Source of the DNA: Mesostigma viride
Lineage: Eukaryota; Streptophyta; Mesostigmatophyceae; Mesostigmatales; Mesostigmataceae
Direction: 5' to 3'
Length of the DNA: 60,899 bases
Assembly (NCBI GenBank): GCA_009746045.1
Contig: RPFO01002252.1
Location: 64,001 to 124,899, forward strand
Below the pieces are notes generated by a model, which worked only from the letters and a program-made list of their open reading frames with translations, did no database searches and had not been told where the DNA came from. Shown here piece after piece: positions 1-10,148 of this stretch. The position numbers and the translations under genes were made by a program. The stretch's first letter is position 1; every line of letters starts with the position of its first letter.

Positions 1-2
1 AC

Positions 3-647
3 ATCCACTTTAGCATCGACACGTACAGGTTCCAAGAAGATATCGTGGGCCAGATTTTCTCGTCCAGGCTTGCCGAGGGTGGAACTCTCTCCTTCAAGTG
101 GCGGACGTGGCAGTCCACCAAACAGTCGCTCGGGACTCGCACTCCCTATGCCATCAAGGCGTCGCTGTCTTCCGCGTCCGCCAGCAAACTCCTGGCGATT
201 CAGGTTGCTGCCGGCGCGGACGTGACCAACGCATCTGGCAATACGATGTTCAATCACATCGCGGATGGTATGACTTCCTACCAATACGACATCAACGGAT
301 CCAACCTAGCGCCTGGATACCGTACGAACGCAACCGAGGCGTGGATCAATCTGTTGTCCGCGTTCGGTGACCAGGGGAATGTCTTGTCCTGTGTCCGGGA
401 GGGCATGACTCCTACCACGTGGCTAAACAACAACTTCACGATGGCGTGTCACCTTAATATGCCGTGTGCCGGTCCAGAGTACATGAGCGGCCTTGACCTT
501 CGTGGCACGGCATCGGTGGTCACGCTGCGAGTCGAGAAGGGAGCGACGGACTGCATTTCCTACATCTTCACGGATGCGAATCAAAGATGGACATCGCTGC
601 AGGCAGGCAGGCAGCCGTGTACCTCTAAAAAATATATACGTGTGTAA
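3..647 (+). CDS. Major capsid protein, C-terminal part (Polinton-like virus type), partial at window start
   Basis: The frame is open from the first bases of the window and ends at a TAA at 645-647, so the N-terminus lies outside; about 214 residues are visible. Near the end the protein has the pattern GPEYMSGLDLRGTASVV followed by a strand-rich tail. In Polinton, virophage and PLV double-jelly-roll capsid proteins a (S/T)GLDxR segment sits in the same place shortly before the C-terminus; giant-virus capsids usually end differently (FNVLRI-type). Role by family: the main icosahedral shell protein. It is followed at once by a small ORF and a fibre gene on the same strand, consistent with a virion-protein cluster. 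The PLV assignment is inference from the short C-terminal signature, without a structure or database search. Confidence 0.6.
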   Translation: MHFSIDTYRFQEDIVGQIFSSRLAEGGTLSFKWRTWQSTKQSLGTRTPYAIKASLSSASASKLLAIQVAAGADVTNASGNTMFNHIADGMTSYQYDINGSNLAPGYRTNATEAWINLLSAFGDQGNVLSCVREGMTPTTWLNNNFTMACHLNMPCAGPEYMSGLDLRGTASVVTLRVEKGATDCISYIFTDANQRWTSLQAGRQPCTSKKYIRV

Positions 648-656
648 TGACAAACG

Positions 657-827
657 ATGGACTACTTTCGAGACCCTAGCATCACAGCTAATCCGTTTAA
701 CAGGTTGAAGTTGATTTTTGACATTCCTGAAATGGCAGATTCTGGTCTGTCCATGACAATGCCAGCTAGACGAGCATTGCCCCTTCTCCCCACCTTCAAG
801 TATCCGCTACCAAACCAAAAAAAATAA
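657..827 (+). CDS. Small 56-residue ORF between capsid and fibre genes
   Basis: ATG at 657, TAA at 825-827. It starts 9 bases after the capsid stop on the same strand. The product begins MDYFRDPSITANPF and ends with Lys-Lys; it has no membrane segment and no motif I recognise. Its opening resembles loosely that of the gene at 2867 (MDYPNYYQ). Tight spacing after a capsid gene supports it as a small viral gene, but it could be the remnant of a larger one. Confidence 0.4.
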   Translation: MDYFRDPSITANPFNRLKLIFDIPEMADSGLSMTMPARRALPLLPTFKYPLPNQKK

Positions 828-846
828 CGACGATTAGTCTATACAA

Positions 847-2828
847 ATGTTGCTGGATAGTGGTATATGCCCCGCTCTTTTATATAAACGACGCGTTCCT
901 AGTACCTCGGTCACGGTTGGGTTATCAACAGTGGACCTTACACCATCGAATGTCCCCGTTTTCGTGATGGCGACATTTAATGAAGACGTCACTGGTTTTG
1001 ATCTATCAGACATTGACGTGACAAACGGAACGGCAGTCGACCTCTTTTTAGGTGCACCGGCGACGTATTTTTTTGATATAACAAATATCACAGGTTCGAT
1101 CCCAACCACGGTTTCCGTGAAAGAAAATAAGGTAACAGGGGTTTCTGGGGCATATAACGACGAATCCAACCTGTTATCATTTACCTACACCCCTCCTTCC
1201 ACCACCGTCACACTTGCTACAACGGCAGGCGCTAATCCTACTGCGAGCCCTATCGCAGTGGCTGCCACTTTCAGTAAGTCCATAGCTGGTTTTTCCATAG
1301 ACGACATAGTAGTTACCAATGGGACCGCTTCCTCGTTGACAGGCAGTGGTTCATCTTATACATTCTCGGTCACTCCCGTCGCGGCATACACCCCCACCAC
1401 TGTTAGCGTGGGAGTGGATGTGGTGGACGGTGGAAACGACGCATCCAATACTCTAACATTCACATTGAGCCCTCCACCTATCACGGTCGCTCTATCTACA
1501 GCGGCAGGGACGTATCCAACCACAAGCCCCGTCACAATGGATGTCACATTTGACAAGCCCGTGACTGGGTTTGGTAGCGGGGACATCTACGTGAACAACG
1601 GAACAGCGTCGTCGGTAACAGGTACCGGGGCATCGTACCAGTTCGCAGTGACACCAACCACTCCATATTCCCAGACGATCGTGAGGGTGGTCGATGGCTT
1701 GACGGTAGGCGAATTCGGGGTCACAAACGCCGAGTCAACACGGTCGCGTTCACCTACTCCCCGCCGCCTACCGTCACCCTCGCGACTTCGGCCGGGGCAA
1801 CACCGTCCGCGAGCCCAGTCGGCGTGACGGCTACCTTCAGCCGGTCAGTCACTGGTTTTGCGCTCGGGGACATCGTCGTTACCAACGGGACGGCGTCCAA
1901 CTTGGTGCAGGTAAACGCGGCGTTTTACACGTTCGACGTGTCAGGAACCTCGAACACATTGACGACCGTCAGCGTGGGTGCCAACGCGGCGACAGACTCC
2001 GTGTCGGGCCATGGGAACTCGGCGTCTAACTCGCTTACTTTTACGTATACGCCAGTTTACAACCCCGCAACAGACCCCAATCTGTTCGCGTGGTACGATC
2101 CGTCCGACAGCGCCACGGTGTTCAGCGACACGTCGGGCACAACCCAGCAAAACACGACAGGTGGGAACGTGATGCGCGTGAACGACAAGGGGCCGAACGG
2201 GTACCACGTGACGCAGGCAACTTCCGCCAAGTGCCCGACACTGGATACGGCGGAGCTGAACTCGAAACGGTCCCTCCGTTTTATTAACTCGCGGTCTGGC
2301 TTGTTGGAGTCCGTGAACAATTTCTGGAACGCGGTCGGGGTAAGTGCGAGTGTTTTTCTAGTCGCCAAACAGCTAACGACTGCAACGTATCCAGAAATAG
2401 GGAGTTTTACGGGTATTAGAGGTTATATGCTTGGATCGTCGAACGGCAATTGTTATCTCATGTCTTATCAGTCACAGGAACAGATCGTTATGCTATTCGC
2501 TCCCGGTTCTGTATACGAAACCGTGAGCACCAGGGCTCAGTTCTTTGATAATAATACACACGTTCTGGCGCTTTCATGCAACAGCAGTACAAACGCCTTT
2601 CTCACCCGCTTCGACGGACGACCCGGCTATGACAGAGTGGGATCGGATCCTATACTTGGTTCAGGGAATCTTTCTATTGGAGGAGACTCGGCCAACGCGA
2701 GTCGTGCTTTTGATGGGTGGATTGGCGAGATCCTTATCTACAACACCGCCAAAACGTCAGCGGAGCTTGAGGTGATCCGCGGCTACCTCGCAGCCAAGTG
2801 GGGGGCACCGTTAACTCCTCCAGCATAG
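847..2828 (+). pseudogene. Fibre/adhesin-like virion protein with four Ig-like repeats and a LamG-like end, split by a frameshift
   Basis: Two frames make one protein of about 660 residues. The first frame (847-1827) holds three repeats of about 95 residues, each with a core like ATFxxxVTGFxxxDIxVTNGTAS, as in bacterial Ig-like domains found in adhesins and phage or viral fibres. A fourth repeat runs in another frame upstream of the ATG at 1824, beginning near 1731, so the frame changes between about 1700 and 1735. The C-terminal 260 residues start DPNLFAWYDPSDSATVF and end near GWIGEILIYNTAKTSAE, a concanavalin/LamG-like jelly-roll common at the tips of viral and phage fibres. A surface attachment role is inferred. 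The same strand and close spacing fit the capsid cluster. Confidence 0.6.
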
Positions 2829-2866
2829 GCCTCTATAACTAAATATCTATCCATATCATGTAAGCA

Positions 2867-3378
2867 ATGGACTATCCAAATTATTACCAGATAGTACTTG
2901 ACAGCGAGGCTTCATCGAGTGACAGTGACGTTGACAATGCGGCATTTCGTTTTAAAATTAAACCAGATCCAAGTGCTCCCATCATTGACGGGGATTGGAG
3001 AGGCGGGCTTCACTTTGCGTCCATTGCAGGAATCGAAAGCACCCCCCTCACGTGCTCATTGGCTTGGTATCCCCCAGTTTCTTGGGTGGTGAGCACAATT
3101 TGGACCAGGGGGTTGTGTTGGGATCAGAAATATGCAAAAAAGCAACAGCAACAACGACCACTTTCGACTATTCTTTGATCAATGATCACGCATATTTCAA
3201 TTTGAGGAATCCACATCTCTTTAGGAACGGGGGCATTCTGGAGATAAGGTTGGCCCACATAGATAGGGACGTAGGAGACACGGAATATCAAAACGTTGCT
3301 GCATACGATTCTTTCGTCTGCGTGTTACAATTTGAGAGGGTGCGAGGTTTTAATAAATGCAAATGTCATGGCAAGTAA
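2867..3378 (+). pseudogene. Probable virion protein, frameshifted
   Basis: ATG at 2867 opens a frame (MDYPNYYQIVLDSEASSSD) that reads convincingly to about 3080. From there the sensible sequence continues in a different frame: GGEHNLDQGVVLGSE, then a beta-rich stretch with ILEIRLAHIDRD, to a stop at 3376-3378. The joined product would be about 160 residues. Small beta-rich proteins downstream of the capsid gene in PLVs include minor capsid (penton) proteins; that is a guess from position and predicted strand content only. One base gain or loss near 3060-3080 accounts for the break. Confidence 0.45.
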
Positions 3379-3571
3379 TTTCTGCGCATCATATATGGGT
3401 GGTTGCTTCGGAAAATTCACTCTCGTGGACACTCTAGAATCTTCGTTCAGGCGCTTGACAAGTGACCCAGTTGATTACTCGCACGCTTACGAGTCTTTTT
3501 ACCTAAATTCACGTCCCAGAACTCGCCACGTGGTAGAGGCCACCTTAGACTTGCATCGCTCCGAAATTTAG
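3368..3571 (+). CDS. Small unknown protein, 67 residues
   Basis: ATG at 3368 overlaps the end of the preceding gene by 11 bases and the frame closes with TAG at 3569-3571. The product begins MASNFCASYMGGCFGKF, has two Cys near the start, and ends acidic/basic without a membrane helix. I do not recognise it. Overlap with the upstream virion gene on the same strand supports it as part of a compact viral gene cluster. Confidence 0.4.
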   Translation: MASNFCASYMGGCFGKFTLVDTLESSFRRLTSDPVDYSHAYESFYLNSRPRTRHVVEATLDLHRSEI

Positions 3572-3721
3572 CCAAGTTCGACACTTGTACAAGTCCAGCC
3601 ACCTTCGCGTCCTGTCCAGGCCGTGCCAGCAGACGTAACGGACCTTGGCACATTGTGCACAAATAGGCAAAATCACGTGCAAGTCACGCATCTCACGTTG
3701 CCAAGCTCTCTGCCGGTAGCC

Positions 3722-4293
3722 ATGGCTTCCCGAAACGCAGGGCCTTGCGAGAAGGCGTTGGCAATGCTTGGAAAAATCCTCGATGGTCTCGAGGACGGCC
3801 AGACAAAGATATCGACCAGCTCGCACACCTGACGCACAAGGTCTCCCTTCTTTCCGGAAACGAAGGTGCTGTTGGAGGCACCGGACCTACCTGCGAGGTC
3901 TTCAAGATTCACGACGCCGGATATGACGATGTCGACCGCAAGACGCCAAAAATTTGCGTCGAGTGGGTCTACGAGAAGAATGCGGCAAAGCCGAGGAAGG
4001 TCGAGGACCGCTGCGAGTGGATTCGCCTCGACCAAGCCGACGGGTGCGTTAAGATGGTTGACGATTTCCTCAATGGCTTCTCCAAGTCCAAGCGCCAGCC
4101 AGGCATTTCCCCCATTGCGCTCTACAGGGCATGGGAGGAGGTAAAGAAGGGTTTCGAGGACGCAAAGACCGCCACTTCCAATGGCAGGAAGAGGAGCCGC
4201 GAGGGAGCGTCAAGCTCCCACGGCCATGGCGACAAGAAGAACTCCGCCTCGTACGTGAAGAGCCTGACTGGACACTCCAAGGACAAGGAGTAG
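3722..4293 (+). pseudogene. Unknown protein with Lys/Ser-rich tail, frameshifted near 3800
   Basis: An ATG in good context at 3722 (GCCATGGCT) reads MASRNAGPCEKALAMLGKIL and on to about residue 27; the natural continuation (DIDQLAHLTHKVSLL and onward) lies in the next frame and stays open to a TAG at 4291-4293. A one-base change near 3800 separates them. The product would be about 190 residues: a helical N-terminus, a central part with EWVYEKN and REWIRLDQ-like segments, and a basic, Ser/His-rich C-terminal 35 residues of the kind seen in nucleic-acid-binding tails. I do not recognise the family. GC-rich codons resemble those of the genes at 45-52 kb. Confidence 0.45.
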
Positions 4294-4386
4294 ATTGTCG
4301 TCTTGTTGACGACGGCAACGAGCTTGCCATTTTCGCTCTTGTCGAGCTGATAACGAATGTAAACGTGTTATATTTTTTAATGAATT
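4294..4386 (+). terminator. 3-prime hairpin and T-rich motif after the 3722-4293 gene
   Basis: Immediately after the stop, GTCGTC (4297-4302) and GACGAC (4308-4313) form a perfect 6-bp stem with a 5-nt loop. Further down, 4368-4386 reads TATTTTTTAATGAATTCG. The genes ending at 49388, 46454 and 45092 are followed by very similar T-rich/AATGAA stretches, and the one at 49388 also by a hairpin, so this looks like a shared 3-prime processing signal. Confidence 0.45.
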
Positions 4387-4613
4387 CGTTTATGCAGTAT
4401 AAAACGCGTCAATGTATGCTGAAAACAATTTTCATTTCGTCTCGAATTGCAGTTCTAACTATGGGTTAAACATCCAGAGTAAACCTCTTATGCATCGACA
4501 CAGGTCGTGTGGGATTCTTGCATAGGTCGTCTGAGTTTCCAGATTAATAAACCCTAACACTCTGCACACCCCGCCGCGCGGCCCTCGCCGGCTCCCTCAC
4601 CCTGCGAGGACAT

Positions 4614-4987
4614 GGCGAAAAATTGGGCGGTCTTTTCTTAAGAGTAAGTACGTGCAATTTTTCGCCACATCCAACAACCCACGCCACCTCAGCGCCGGCC
4701 AGGGGGGGGTGGCGAAAAATTGTCCGTTCTTTCTCTTAAGAGTAACTAAGGACAATTTTTCGCCATCACTCTCACACCTTGACAAAACACCTCCTATGAC
4801 CCGCGCCAAGGGGTGGCAGGGTGGCGAAAAATTGTCCGTTCTTTCTCTTAAGAGTAACTAAGGACAATTTTTCGCCATCACTCTCACACCTTGACAAAAC
4901 ACCTCCCATGACCCGCGCCAAGGGGTGGCGGGTGGCGAAAAATTGTCCGTTCTTTCTCTTAAGAGTAACTAAGGACAATTTTTCGCC
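4614..4987. repeat. Tandem array of four near-perfect hairpin units
   Basis: Four 53-54-bp palindromic units occur at 4614-4666, 4711-4764, 4823-4876 and 4934-4987, spaced 97, 112 and 111 bp. In the last three the arms GGCGAAAAATTGTCC and GGACAATTTTTCGCC are exact complements, and the 24-nt centre contains the palindrome CTCTTAAGAG. The first unit is diverged but keeps GGCGAAAAATTG/CAATTTTTCGCC. The spacers are also repeated (TCACACCTTGACAAAACACC). The array lies just beyond the left viral fragment. Confidence 0.85.
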
Positions 4988-5019
4988 ATCCTTGTCACAC
5001 TATCACAACTGCCGGGGTG

Positions 5020-5183
5020 GTGACAGATGCCAGCCTAAATATCACAACCTGGTGAGCAGTGGTGGCAGGGGGGCACTTCTGTTTTTGCAAGTGGTTTAGG
5101 GTTTTAGGGTTTAGGGCTTAGGGTGAGACCCATCCTAGGCCGCGGTCACTATAGGGTCACTATAGGGGTGGCAGATGCCAGCA
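5020..5183. repeat. GTGACAGATGC-type dispersed motif, two copies
   Basis: GTGACAGATGCCAGCCTA near 5020 and GTGGCAGATGCCAGCATA near 5166 match a motif that occurs about six more times at 49.56-50.45 kb within and beside the inverted repeat there (for example GTGACAGATGCGAGCATA). This ties the region next to the left viral fragment to the right viral block. Confidence 0.55.
5094..5122 (+). repeat. Degenerate TTTAGGG telomere-like run
   Basis: Four consecutive variants of the plant/green-alga telomere repeat occur: TTTAGGG, TTTTAGGG, TTTAGGG, CTTAGGG. Such a short interstitial run may be a scar of break repair or chance drift. Another weak TTTAGGG pair is at about 15408-15420. Confidence 0.5.
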
Positions 5184-6382
5184 TAAGGGTGGTGCACTTC
5201 TCCTAGTCGCGATGACGGAATGATGACGGAATGATGATGGAAGCTACTTAATTAATTAATTAATGTTTTCGTACAATACTACAAATTCACGCCAATCGCA
5301 ATTCGCCTCCAAACATATATCTAGATCTCGAGTGATTTATCTAGTACCAAATCCGAAAGGCTTGCATCACTCCCCGGACAGGAGAACTTTTGCGGATGAC
5401 TGTAGGTGTAAGTTGGCGATGCCATGGTAACCGGAGACGTCCGTCCTATAGTCAGCAAAATTGGTGCGAGAGGTCCCCAGTTCGATTCCGGTCGGATTCA
5501 TTTGCAGATCGCGTTTTCCGCGTTTTCCGCGGCCCGGCACTGAACGCAAAGGTTTTCACCTTTGCGGAGTGCCTGATCAGAATATATCTTGATCGAAACA
5601 CACGCCCTGATCAAGCATGCTGTTTCCTGCCCCACCGTCTAGGTCATCTAGTCGCTCCACACGTACGCCAGCCATAATTTCAATGCACAAGGATACACAT
5701 TTCCATCACCATTCATCTTCATCATCCTGAACGCCGGACTCGAAAACGCGGAAAAGATAACGGCAGGCTCGAGCTACCATGGTCCGGATTCTCCCGATTT
5801 CTGGCCTGCGCTGGTTGTCTCTTTGATATATCTTGATAGAGTCATGCCTCTTATTTAATTTCAAGGTACCTCTTAGTTAATCTCTGCCCCCGCCTTCCGC
5901 TAGCTAATTTGCTGAAAAGGAGCCAATTTTACCCCGACTATGCAAATCTCATTAGACAAATAATGGCACGGAAGTTACAAATATCAAGGAGACAACCAAG
6001 TTACAAATATCGTCTGCATCACATGTGCCCCAACCACATACTAGACGGGGATATAATCAGAACATACTAGACGGGGATATAATCCTCATCTGAGCTGTCC
6101 TCTACTGGAGTAATGTTATAATTTTATATCGTCCTGGGCGCATATGGCATTCAACATCGATCGCGTATAAGCGCTTAACAATTGTGGGACTGGTGAGTTG
6201 ACGGGGAGGAATTAATTAATTAATAGACACGTGACTGCGTCACGTGAGCGTAAGTCCTCAGTGGGAGGGGAACATGGGATGGCGATGAATAACGGGGAGG
6301 AATGGCGATGAATAAAGTACCTGGGCTGTAGCTGCTTGCAACCACACCAGTACCTATCTAGCTAGTTTCAACATGGGTTAGA
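5123..6382. other. Gene-free stretch with dispersed repeats
   Basis: No credible coding region is seen. It holds a small tandem run GATGACGGAAT near 5210-5230, (TTAA)n tracts near 5247-5264 and 6210-6223, a copy of a dispersed repeat (5625-5830), and a tandem duplication of ACATACTAGACGGGGATATAA near 6040-6080. It appears to be an accumulation of repeat ends upstream of the LINE. Confidence 0.5.
5625..5830 (+). repeat. Dispersed repeat, copy 1 (copy 2 at 14875-15065)
   Basis: About 200 bp align with 14875-15065 in the same orientation, with a highly conserved core around GAGCTACCATGGTC and GGATTCTCC. There is no coding potential. It may be the end of an unidentified transposable element. Confidence 0.6.
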
Positions 6383-6572
6383 TTAATTAATTAATTAATT
6401 AGACTCGTGCTCCCGTTGGGGAGTCACGGAGCATTAACCCCGATGGATGGATGGATGGGTGCACATATTCCTACCGGTCTAATCTATCTACATTGGCTAC
6501 ATACTACATCTATCTAACAACATTCTAACTATCTGACATCTATCTAGGCAGCAGCACGCTGCCCTAGGGGAG

Positions 6573-9500
6573 CTATCTAGCGTGCCTCCCGTGGGATTGC
6601 ACACGTGGGCGCTTCCCCACTGGGGGGGGCTCGTTGTCCTCTATGACCTGGGCCCACTTGGCCTTGTCCATCATCTTCTTCCAAATCACGGAGAGGCCTA
6701 GGCCCCCCATGTCCTCGACGAGCTGTTCTTTGAAGGTGCGGGCCTTGCGGCGTCTAACATCACTGGGCCCAGCCCACGTCAGGAGGTGCCGGCCAGGCTG
6801 GGCTGGTCGCAGTCCTGCGGGGGGGCCACGTGAGGTGTCTACCTGGTTGGTGCGAGCTAGGTGCCCTACTAGCTGCAGGCGGCGTTGCTTAATTGTGCTG
6901 GTGATATAGGGCATGCCCTGGTACAGGTCCTCATTGCGGACATGAGCAGCATATCCTACTCTAAAAATGGAACGCAGCATGCTGGTGACCGCGCCGTCCA
7001 GCTTGCGGGCCAGGTCGGCGGTGAGGGTCCACGTCTCGGCGCCATACGTGAGAACAGGAAGGACGAGGACCTTGAACAGGTCCTGTTTCTCGATCTTGCC
7101 CAGGGGCTTGCGCCATAGGGCCCGGTACTGGCGTAAAGCGTGCCAGGCGAGGGAGATGCGGTGGTCCACATCCACCTCGCAGCTAGGGAGCAGGCTGCCC
7201 AGCAGCTTAACGCGGTCCCGATACAGGACTCGAGAGCCATCTAGGAGATAGAGGGGCGGCGCTGAGGTGGTGAGCCCAACCGCCAGGGCCTCTGTCTTCT
7301 TGCTGACCTCAAGCCCCACTGCACGGGCCTCGAGAGCCAGGCAGTCAAGCCATGTCTGCACGTGCTCAGTGTCCTCAAAGAGGGTGGTGTCGTCTGCGTA
7401 AATGATGTCTGCTAGCCGAATCTCCGTGTCCGCACCGCCATGCCAGAATTTGTTAGCAACCTGCACTCCTGGTTCCCTGCCCACGATGCGGGCAAATCGC
7501 TTGCGCGCCTGAATCATTACGTATTCCACAACAATAATGAACAGGTAGGGCGACAGCACGCAGCCCTGCCACACACCCTTCTGTAAAGGGCATGGGGGCG
7601 TGGTCCCGTAAGAAGTGCGCACCGAAGTGGTGGACCCTTCATACAGGTTGCGGATGACAGCAATCAGGGGGCGGGGGATCCGGAACAACTCGAGGATGTC
7701 CCAAAGCGCAGGCCAGAAAACCGAATCGAAGGCTTTGATGAAGTCCACCAGCACAAGGTGCAAAGGGGACTCACCAGGCTGAAGGCGTTGCAGTTCCTCC
7801 ACCAGTCGGCGAGTAGCGAAGAGCGCCTGTACTGTGTTGCGACCTGAACGGAAGCCGTGCTGAGTCTCGCTGAGGTGACCGTCCAGGGCCGTGCGCAGGC
7901 GGTTCAGGATGAGCCGCATAAGAAGCTTGAGGGGGGCACTTTGAATGCACACCCCTCTGTAGTTGCCGGGGTCGGCAGGCGACCCCTTGTTCTTGTACAG
8001 CATCGTGCGAAAACTGTGTTGCCAGGCCGCTGGAGGTGGTTGCGACGACAGCAGAAGGCGGTTGCAGATGTCCCGGAAGAGCAGCATAACACCTGTGTCC
8101 TCGAATTCGGCTGCAAGTTTTACAACTGCGGCCGGAATCTCGTCAGAGCCGGTGGCTGCGTCATAACGCAGGCGCTGGACCGCCTCCGTGACCTCGCGAG
8201 AGGTGAAAGGAGGCATGTCAGACGGGTCGCCAAGTGGGCCGACCAGCGGGGGGACTAGGTAGTCCGCCGCTGACCTAGGCGGGGCCGGGGGCCCTGCGGG
8301 GCCGGCCAGGGCGGCCGGGCGGGCGGCGGCGGCTGGGAGCAGGGGTGGGGGCGGCGCAGCTGTCCCCACGACCTCGGCCGTGGCCGTGGCCCAGGTACGA
8401 AGCCGCTTGGCTGGGGCGCCGGGGACGTCGTGGCGGTGGGGCCGGCCGAGGCCGTCCGGGTGCCCGAGGCGCTTGTACCAGAACCAGGCCCCCTTGCCGT
8501 CGTGCTTCTGCTGGCAGCTGCGCAGGTCCTTGACCATCTGCTGAGCATCTGCCTTCTCAGCCTGCTCGTAGGCGGCCCTCAGAGCTGCTTGCAGCCCAGG
8601 TTTGGCGAGCGGATCTCTGTTGCGGCGGAGCATCTGCCTGGCGGCGACCACTGTCGGTGCGTGACGGTGGACAGCAAGCTGCCGACGCGGAGGCAAGGTG
8701 GGGAGGGTGCGGGCAGCCAGGCGATACTTGGCGGCGACACCACGGAGGATCACTGAAATATCCCCCGGCGGCGGAATGGCGTGTAACTGCTGTCGGCTGC
8801 CCCCGGCGTCGAATACGGCCAGGAAATCATCCCTGTGCGACATAGCGGCCTGCTCTTCTGCTGACATCTTGTCGGCATCCTTCAGCACAATCCGGAGCAC
8901 TTTCAGATCTGGCTGAGGTGCCAGCTGTCGCGACGGTTTCACCCCAGGAAACCGCAATCTGATGCGAGCGAGCACGAGACGATGATCAGATTCCACCGTG
9001 CTGACAGAATCTTGCAGGACGCGAGCATCGACAACTGAGGGGCGCTGAGCCCGACGTACGCAGACATAATCAAGGCACACCACCCGATCCGACGGCCCAA
9101 AAAAGGTGGCCAGCTGCTCAGCGGGGCGTGCGAAAGAAGCATTGCATGCAACCAGCGCAGATTCTGCCAGCAGATTCGCAAATAAAGGCGTGTTACCGTT
9201 GGCTGTCGTGTTGGTTGGGGAATACTGAGCGCCCCCAGTGCCAACTGGCAGCGTGGCGTTGGCGTCGAGCAGCATAACCAGGAAGTGCCGAGCTGGGATG
9301 TTGGCCTCCTCCTCCTTGAGGGCGTCGAAGAAGGCCTCACGTTCCGCCTGAGCTCGACCCGCATGTGGTGCATATCCCACGATAACGGTTAGCGTGTGGT
9401 GTGAATGGCCCTCAGTGGCCGAAAAAGTGGCCACTAGCACACGCGGGGACCGCAGCACGATGGACTGGAGCTGCTCTGATGCTGCCGGCGAGCACAAGAG

Positions 9501-9733
9501 GCCCACACCACCTTGGCCCGGCGCGTCGCCGCCACCATAGTGGAACCGCCAGCCTGCCGCAGGTCGTCGACCAGCAGACCGTTGACCGCGTGCTGAGGGT
9601 CAACGGTGCGTCGGTGCTCCTGGACTCCAAGAACAGCGATCTTGTTGTCGGCGCACAGGGCGATCAGCTCGTCGACGCGTTGGCGTGCTGGGGTGCCGCC
9701 GCTCGTAGAAGGATCTGCAGGGAGGGTGCGCAC
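6573..9733 (-). pseudogene. LINE ORF2: apurinic-type endonuclease plus reverse transcriptase, one frameshift
   Basis: The first about 75 residues (9733 to about 9510) contain VDELIALCADNKIAVLGVQEH, the N-terminal strand-helix of an exonuclease/endonuclease/phosphatase domain; the next frame carries the rest as 977 residues. The endonuclease continues with VGYAPHAGR and DANATLP, and ends near SDHRLVLARI. The reverse transcriptase follows, with NYRGVCIQSAPLKLL, HGFRSGRNTVQALF, LVDFIKAFDSV, GVWQGCVLSPYLF and the catalytic IYADDTTLFED. The C-terminus has a GHLAR segment often seen after LINE reverse transcriptases. It nicks target DNA and copies the element RNA in place. The frame change near 9510 inactivates this copy unless it is a base error. 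Confidence 0.85.
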
Positions 9734-9775
9734 GTTAAAACTTGCAATACCAAGAATGGGCCGTTGCCCTATTAG

Positions 9776-9868
9776 CGGGGGGGTGGGGGGGGGGTGGGGG
9801 TGGAGAAGGGTAGTGCTGGAGGTGGGGGTGGGGGTGGGGGGGGGGGGGGAGGGGGAGGGTGGCGATTG
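9776..9868. repeat. G-rich low-complexity tract between LINE ORF2 and ORF1
   Basis: On the plus strand the 93 bases are almost only G with scattered T and A (GGGGGTGGGGG-type). It separates the two LINE reading frames and could form G-quadruplexes on the DNA plus strand; the element RNA would carry the C-rich complement. Confidence 0.6.
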
Positions 9869-10148
9869 GGGTTAATGCTTGTCAACGCATGGAGGCTTTC
9901 TTTCAGGACGGATATGCGTCGTCTCCGTCCTGGCTGGGGTCGCCGGCGTGTCGACTGGGCCTCATCCCGCTCAAGGCGGGCTAGGAGGCGTGTAAGGCTG
10001 GTAAATTGGCGGGAAGGTTGACCGTGGCGTGCCTGGCGACCTTGCATCCTGATCATGCTCGCACGGTGCGACATGAGGATGGAAAGGGGCTTGTTTATAA
10101 AGGCTGTGCCCAAAGCCTATTGTACCGCGAGGCCGCGAGGGTGTGCCC

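Noticed and set aside
3673-4035. 120-residue minus-strand ORF over the 3722-4293 gene
   Set aside because: It is the antisense frame of that gene; the plus strand has a better start context and 3-prime signals.
5440-5505. tRNA or tRNA-derived SINE suggested by GTTCGATTCC
   Set aside because: The B-box-like sequence has no acceptable A box, and no cloverleaf can be drawn; possibly a decayed SINE head, but not supportable.
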